From the NCBI GenBank assembly GCA_902797125.1, contig CADBRS010000086.1:1-9219 (forward strand): a DNA stretch of 9,219 nt, in the 5' to 3' direction. The notes beneath the pieces are model-generated. The model was not told where the DNA came from. It saw nothing but the letters and a program-made list of their open reading frames with translations, and did no database searches. Source of the DNA: an uncultured Ruminococcus sp. (GTDB taxonomy: Bacteria; Bacillota; Clostridia; Oscillospirales; CAG-272). The position numbers and the translations under genes are program-made. Numbering within the stretch: position 1 is the stretch's first letter; each line of letters starts with the position of its first letter. Of the stretch, positions 5,427 to 9,219 are shown one piece after another.

Positions 5427-7481
5427 ATGGGGACATTTTCTGCAGAAAAGATTCGCAACATTGCGATCATCGGTCACAGCGGCGAAGGTAAGACATCGCT
5501 TGCAGAAGCCTTGCTGTTCAACGGCAAAAGCATAGACCGTCTGGGAAAAACAACTGACAAAAACACGGTCATGGACTATGATCCAGAAGAAATGAGCCGT
5601 GGTATTTCCATCTCACTGGCCTGCGCTTACACGACCTGGCAGGATACCAAGATCAACATCGTGGACGTTCCCGGATTCTTTGATTTCGAAGGCGAATTCG
5701 AAGAAGCCATGCGCGCCGTCGGCTCTGCCGTTCTGGTCGCCGATGCCAACGGATCCGTTTCCGTCGGTGCTGAAAAAGCCGTCGACTACTGCATCAAGAA
5801 TCACGTCCCGCTGATCATCTTCATCAACGGTGTGGATAAAGAAAACGCCAACTACGAAAAAACAGCCGAAGCTTTCACGGCCAAATACGGCAAGAAGATC
5901 GGCACGCTGCATGATCCCATCATGAACGGCGGCAAAATGATCGGATACGTCTCCGTCATCTCCGGCAAAGCTTACGAGTTCAAACCGGGCGGACGGACCG
6001 AGATCCCCGTTCCGGATTCCATGAAAGACAATCTGGAAACCCTGAAAGCCAGCCTGATGGAAGCCGCAGCCGAATCCACCGATGAACTGCTTGAGAAATT
6101 CCTGATGGAAGAGACCCTCACGGACGACGAGATCGTGACCGGTCTGAGAGCCGGCATCGCCGCAGGCGACACCATCGCCGTGCTGGGCGGTTCCGCAACG
6201 CAGAACGTCGGTATCGTCAACCTGCTCAACGAGATCGTGGCCCTGATGCCGTCTCCCGCAGACAGAAAGCCCGTCAAGGCTACCGAATACGATACAGGCA
6301 AAGAGATCGAGATCAAAGCAGACGCTCAGGCTCCTTTCGCCGCTCAGATCTTCAAGACCATCGCAGACCCGTTCGTGGGCAAGCTCAATATGCTCCGCGT
6401 CTTCTCCGGCGAACTGAAATCCGGCATGACCGTTTTCAATTCCACCGCAGAGAAGGAAGAAAGAATCAGCGCCCTCTACTACATGAAGGGCAAGAAACAG
6501 GATAACACGGACGTCATCACCGCCGGCGATATCGGTGCCGTGAGCAAACTGTCCTACACGAAGACTGGTGACACGCTCTGCGCGTCCAACCGCAAGGTCG
6601 TCTTCGCTCCCATCCCGACTCCGGAGCCTGTCCTCTCCATGGCCGTTTCCGCCAAGAAGAGCGACGACGAAGACAAAGTCTTCCAGGGTCTGTCCCGTCT
6701 TTTGGACGAAGACACCTCCTTCCGCGTCGAGAAAGTCCCGGAAACCAACCAGATGGTCATCCGCGGCATGGGCGAGACCCAGCTCGATATCCTTTGCAAG
6801 AAACTGAAGGCCAAATTCGGCTGCGAAGCTCAGCTGGATGAGCCGAAAGTTCCTTACCGTGAAACGATCATGGGCCGTTCCGAAGCAGAAGGCAAACACA
6901 AGAAGCAGACCGGCGGTGCCGGCCAGTTCGGTGTCGTCAACATCCGCTACGAAAGCGGCGCTGCAGACGGTTATTTCGAATTCGTCGATGAAACGGTCGG
7001 CGGTTCCGTTCCGAAGCAGTTCATCCCCGCAGTCGAAAAAGGATTGCGTGAAGCCATCAAGGAAGGCGTCCTTGCCGGTTATCCGATGGAGAACCTCAAG
7101 TGCACGCTGTTCGACGGCAAATACCATCCTGTCGACTCCAAGGAAATCGCTTTCGTGTCCGCTGCCAAACTGTCCTATGACGAAGGCATCCGGAAGGCCA
7201 ACCCCGTGATCCTTGAACCGATCTATTCCTACAGGATCTGCGTTCCCGAATCCTACATGGGCGATATCCTCGGCGATATGAACAAGCGCCGCGGACGCAT
7301 CATGGGCATGGAAGCAGAAAAAGGCATCGAAGTCATCACGGCCGAAGCTCCGCTTGCTGAAATGATGAAATATTCCGTTGACCTTCGCTCCATGACTCAG
7401 GGCCGCGGCTCGTTCACAGCCAAACTCGAACGCTATGAACCCGTCCCCGCCATGATCCAGGAAAAACTGGTCAAAGCTTAA
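5427..7481 (+). CDS. fusA: Elongation factor G-like translational GTPase (paralogue type)
   Basis: The 684-residue protein has the five-domain layout of EF-G, the GTPase that drives ribosomal translocation. The GTP-binding domain (about 8-275) has the P-loop GHSGEGKT at 16-23. Domain II is near 300-385 and III near 395-475. Domain IV is near 475-595, with KQTGGAGQFG. Domain V is near 597-680 and includes SMTQGRGSFTAKLERYEPVP. Several GTPase motifs depart from standard EF-G. The switch I threonine is serine (RGISI, Ser61). The catalytic-histidine motif DTPGHVDF is DVPGFFDF, with Phe84 in place of His. NKxD is NGVD (134-137), lacking the lysine. This fits the EF-G-like paralogues of Clostridia and Thermotoga (TM_1651 group), whose cellular role is unclear, rather than canonical FusA. 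No str-operon neighbours (rpsL, rpsG, tuf) are present. AGGAGG (5413-5418) precedes ATG by 8 bases. Confidence 0.92.
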   Translation: MGTFSAEKIRNIAIIGHSGEGKTSLAEALLFNGKSIDRLGKTTDKNTVMDYDPEEMSRGISISLACAYTTWQDTKINIVDVPGFFDFEGEFEEAMRAVGSAVLVADANGSVSVGAEKAVDYCIKNHVPLIIFINGVDKENANYEKTAEAFTAKYGKKIGTLHDPIMNGGKMIGYVSVISGKAYEFKPGGRTEIPVPDSMKDNLETLKASLMEAAAESTDELLEKFLMEETLTDDEIVTGLRAGIAAGDTIAVLGGSATQNVGIVNLLNEIVALMPSPADRKPVKATEYDTGKEIEIKADAQAPFAAQIFKTIADPFVGKLNMLRVFSGELKSGMTVFNSTAEKEERISALYYMKGKKQDNTDVITAGDIGAVSKLSYTKTGDTLCASNRKVVFAPIPTPEPVLSMAVSAKKSDDEDKVFQGLSRLLDEDTSFRVEKVPETNQMVIRGMGETQLDILCKKLKAKFGCEAQLDEPKVPYRETIMGRSEAEGKHKKQTGGAGQFGVVNIRYESGAADGYFEFVDETVGGSVPKQFIPAVEKGLREAIKEGVLAGYPMENLKCTLFDGKYHPVDSKEIAFVSAAKLSYDEGIRKANPVILEPIYSYRICVPESYMGDILGDMNKRRGRIMGMEAEKGIEVITAEAPLAEMMKYSVDLRSMTQGRGSFTAKLERYEPVPAMIQEKLVKA

Positions 7482-7497
7482 TTTGTACTGACTTTGG

Positions 7498-7529
7498 ATC
7501 CCGCCGTGCTTGTTTTCGAACGGCGGGAT
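7498..7529 (+). terminator. GC-rich hairpin after the EF-G-like gene, T-poor
   Basis: A perfect 10-bp stem, ATCCCGCCGT (7498-7507) with ACGGCGGGAT (7520-7529), closes a 12-base loop 16 bases after the EF-G-like stop. Only TTTGTG-like sequence follows, not a T tract, so it is either a weak terminator or an RNA-processing and stability element. I could not identify a convincing separate promoter for the next gene in 7482-7559. Confidence 0.5.
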
Positions 7530-7559
7530 TTGTGAAATCATAAGAAACGGAGAAACCTC

Positions 7560-9059
7560 ATGAAAAGATTCCTTGTGCTGTTCGTCCTCTTTGCGATGAT
7601 CGCCACCTCGCTCGTCGGGTGCGGGTCATCCGGCACGGACGGACCTGCCGAAACGGAAGGCCAAACCACGGAGACCGGTCAGGGAAGCGAATCCGCGACC
7701 GAAACGGAAGAGAGGGAACCGTCCCGTTTCGATCAGCTGCCCGCTGCCGATTACGGCGACACGGACTTTGTCATCCTGACCAAAGACATCACCGGATCCA
7801 ACATGTGGGATCCTCTGGACATCTATGCTGAAGTTCTCAACGGCGACATGATCAACGACGCGATTTTCCAGCGCAACAAGATGGTGGAAGAGAAGTATCA
7901 CATCAACGTGGTCCAGTATGACGATTCAGGCTACGCGACCCATGTTGCCGCCGCCGCTCAGACAGGCGCTACGGATTATGACGTCGTGGACGTCAACCTG
8001 ATCACCACGCTGGGCAGTTTTGCCGTCAACGGCTATCTCAAAGACATGAACAGTCTGGGTGCTCTGGACTTCACCCAGCCCTATTGGGACGAAAAAGTCA
8101 ACCAGAACATCTCGATCAAGAACAAACTGTATGCAGCCGTTTCCGAGATCACTTTCATCGACGACTACGCCACCTGGTGCCTGATCTTCAACAAAGACAG
8201 ATCCACCGCGGTCGGTGTGGATCCTTCCGAGATCTATGCCTTGGCCAAAGAGGGAAATTGGAGCATCGACCGGATGTACGAATATGCCGAACTGGCCGTT
8301 CAAGACATAAACGGAGACGGCATGGATTCCAGAGATTATTGGGGCATCTATACTCAGTACGAAGCCGTCAATCCGCTGCTTGCCTCGACCGGCCTGACCG
8401 CCGTGATCCGGCAGGAGAACGGCGATATCGTTTCCAATCTGGAAGATGAAAATCTTTTGGATGCGATCCAGATCGTCCATGAATATATGTCCGACAAGAC
8501 CGTTCAGCTCTATGCAGAGGACACCGGTTTCTCGGACGTCTGGAACGAAGTAAAAAGACAGTTCGCGGGCGGCTACGGGCTTTTCTTCATCTGTCCCGTG
8601 GGCAATATCAATCTGTCCTTCTTCAGAGAAATGAACGAAGAGTTCGGCATCCTGCCTCTGCCCAAACTGAGCGAACTGGATCCTTCCTATACGACGACCA
8701 TGCAATACAACAACGCCACGGCCATGGCCATTCTGGACACCTCGGATGAACGCGCCGTTCGCGCCTCCGTGATTCTGGAAGCGCTGGCTGCAGCATCCCA
8801 CGAGACGCTGACCGAGGCGTTCTACGAAAAGGTTCTGATGAGGAAACGGGTCAAGGACGAACAGTCCGCTGAAACGCTCGATCTGATCTTCAAAAACAAG
8901 ACCGTGGACACGGCTCTTCTTTACAACTGGGCCAACATCGGCGGCATGTTCCAGCGGATCATGAAAAACCGCAGTTTCACCTACGCGTCCGAAGTGGCTT
9001 CCATCAAACCGGCTTTCGAACAGGCCATTATAGACACGATGGATGCATTTTCAGAATAG
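7560..9059 (+). CDS. Lipoprotein, extracellular solute-binding protein (probable sugar ABC type)
   Basis: This 499-residue protein starts with a lipoprotein signal peptide: MKR, a hydrophobic stretch, and the lipobox LVGC with the lipidated cysteine at residue 21. A low-complexity Gly/Thr/Glu/Ser linker runs to about residue 55, as a tether between membrane and folded domain. The mature part resembles large family-1 solute-binding proteins of Clostridia, which deliver sugars or oligosaccharides to an ABC permease. Supporting features are the domain length, the EMNEEFGILPLPKL segment near 360-372, and a DINGDG acidic loop at 249-254 that could bind calcium. Assignment to this superfamily is by overall pattern, and the substrate is unknown. 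GGAG (7549-7552) lies 7 bases before ATG. No permease or ATPase gene is in view; the next gene is another lipoprotein 50 bases on, so they are probably co-transcribed. Confidence 0.82.
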   Translation: MKRFLVLFVLFAMIATSLVGCGSSGTDGPAETEGQTTETGQGSESATETEEREPSRFDQLPAADYGDTDFVILTKDITGSNMWDPLDIYAEVLNGDMINDAIFQRNKMVEEKYHINVVQYDDSGYATHVAAAAQTGATDYDVVDVNLITTLGSFAVNGYLKDMNSLGALDFTQPYWDEKVNQNISIKNKLYAAVSEITFIDDYATWCLIFNKDRSTAVGVDPSEIYALAKEGNWSIDRMYEYAELAVQDINGDGMDSRDYWGIYTQYEAVNPLLASTGLTAVIRQENGDIVSNLEDENLLDAIQIVHEYMSDKTVQLYAEDTGFSDVWNEVKRQFAGGYGLFFICPVGNINLSFFREMNEEFGILPLPKLSELDPSYTTTMQYNNATAMAILDTSDERAVRASVILEALAAASHETLTEAFYEKVLMRKRVKDEQSAETLDLIFKNKTVDTALLYNWANIGGMFQRIMKNRSFTYASEVASIKPAFEQAIIDTMDAFSE

Positions 9060-9109
9060 ATCGTTTGGCATGATAGGCCTTAAACGTTTCTCTGTGGAGG
9101 ACTTGTCTT

Positions 9110-9219
9110 TTGAAAAGAATTATTTTATTTCTATTGATAATTTCATGCTTGATGAGCTTGCTGAGTTTGGTCTCATGCTCAAGTCAGCCAGTTTCAGATC
9201 AGGATACGACCCATACGAC
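9110..9219 (+). CDS. Lipoprotein, N-terminal part, cut by the window end
   Basis: A TTG at 9110 starts a frame that stays open to the window end (36 full codons). GGAGG (9096-9100) lies 9 bases upstream. The peptide begins MKRIILFLLI, continues hydrophobic, and reaches the lipobox LVSC with the cysteine at residue 23, then Ser-Ser-Gln. This is a classic lipoprotein signal peptide. The only internal ATG (residue 15) would remove the positively charged start and half the hydrophobic core, so TTG is preferred. It follows the solute-binding protein by 50 bases and has the same signal layout, so it may be a second solute-binding protein or another surface component. What remains of the protein is too short to name. 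Confidence 0.75.
   Translation, partial: MKRIILFLLIISCLMSLLSLVSCSSQPVSDQDTTHT

Noticed and set aside
9082..9089. AAACGTTT palindrome before the second lipoprotein as a cre site
   Set aside because: Only about 9 of 14 consensus positions match and the right half is missing, so it is no better than chance.
1..9219. A new defence, mobile or secondary-metabolite system
   Set aside because: Every recognised gene is housekeeping or nutrient uptake. There are no transposases, integrases, direct-repeat arrays, tRNA ends or toxin-antitoxin pairs.

Overview
The window reads as chromosomal DNA of a Gram-positive-type anaerobe of the Clostridia (Bacillota), probably from a gut or similar community. The signs are HPr with both His15 and Ser46, a catabolite-responsive-element-like site, strong AGGAGG-type ribosome binding sites, a Clostridia-type EF-G paralogue, and lipoproteins with long Thr/Glu/Ser linkers typical of sugar-binding proteins in these bacteria. 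Every gene I can support is on the + strand. Coding DNA is moderately GC-rich with many C-ending codons, while intergenic DNA is AT-rich. I cannot name the genus.

Layout: (1) 1-254 is a control region: a possible terminator of an upstream gene, an extended -10 promoter, a 12/14 match to the CcpA operator (cre) just after the expected transcription start, and a structured leader. (2) 255-518 is ptsH (HPr), closed by a strong intrinsic terminator at 629-660. (3) 672-5260 is a tight four-gene run, uvrC-rsmD-coaD-gpmI. The first two junctions are ATG/TGA overlaps and the third gap is 22 bases. (4) 5261-5426 carries a promoter for an EF-G-like GTPase gene (5427-7481). (5) 7482-7559 holds a GC-rich hairpin, followed by a 499-residue lipoprotein of the extracellular solute-binding type (7560-9059). 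A second lipoprotein with a TTG start is cut by the window end (9110-9219).

How the parts fit: HPr is the phosphocarrier of the PTS and, through Ser46 phosphorylation, the co-effector of catabolite control, so a cre site in its own promoter suggests feedback. The uvrC operon is housekeeping: DNA repair, rRNA methylation, CoA synthesis and lower glycolysis, probably joined for expression rather than by pathway. The two lipoproteins probably begin a surface nutrient-capture locus that continues beyond the window.

I see no defence system, CRISPR array, insertion sequence, tRNA or rRNA. The points most worth a second look are the EF-G paralogue with three altered GTPase motifs, the cre-like site at ptsH, the long plant-like GpmI, and the terminator next to the uvrC ribosome binding site whose left arm is the end of a 31-codon open frame.
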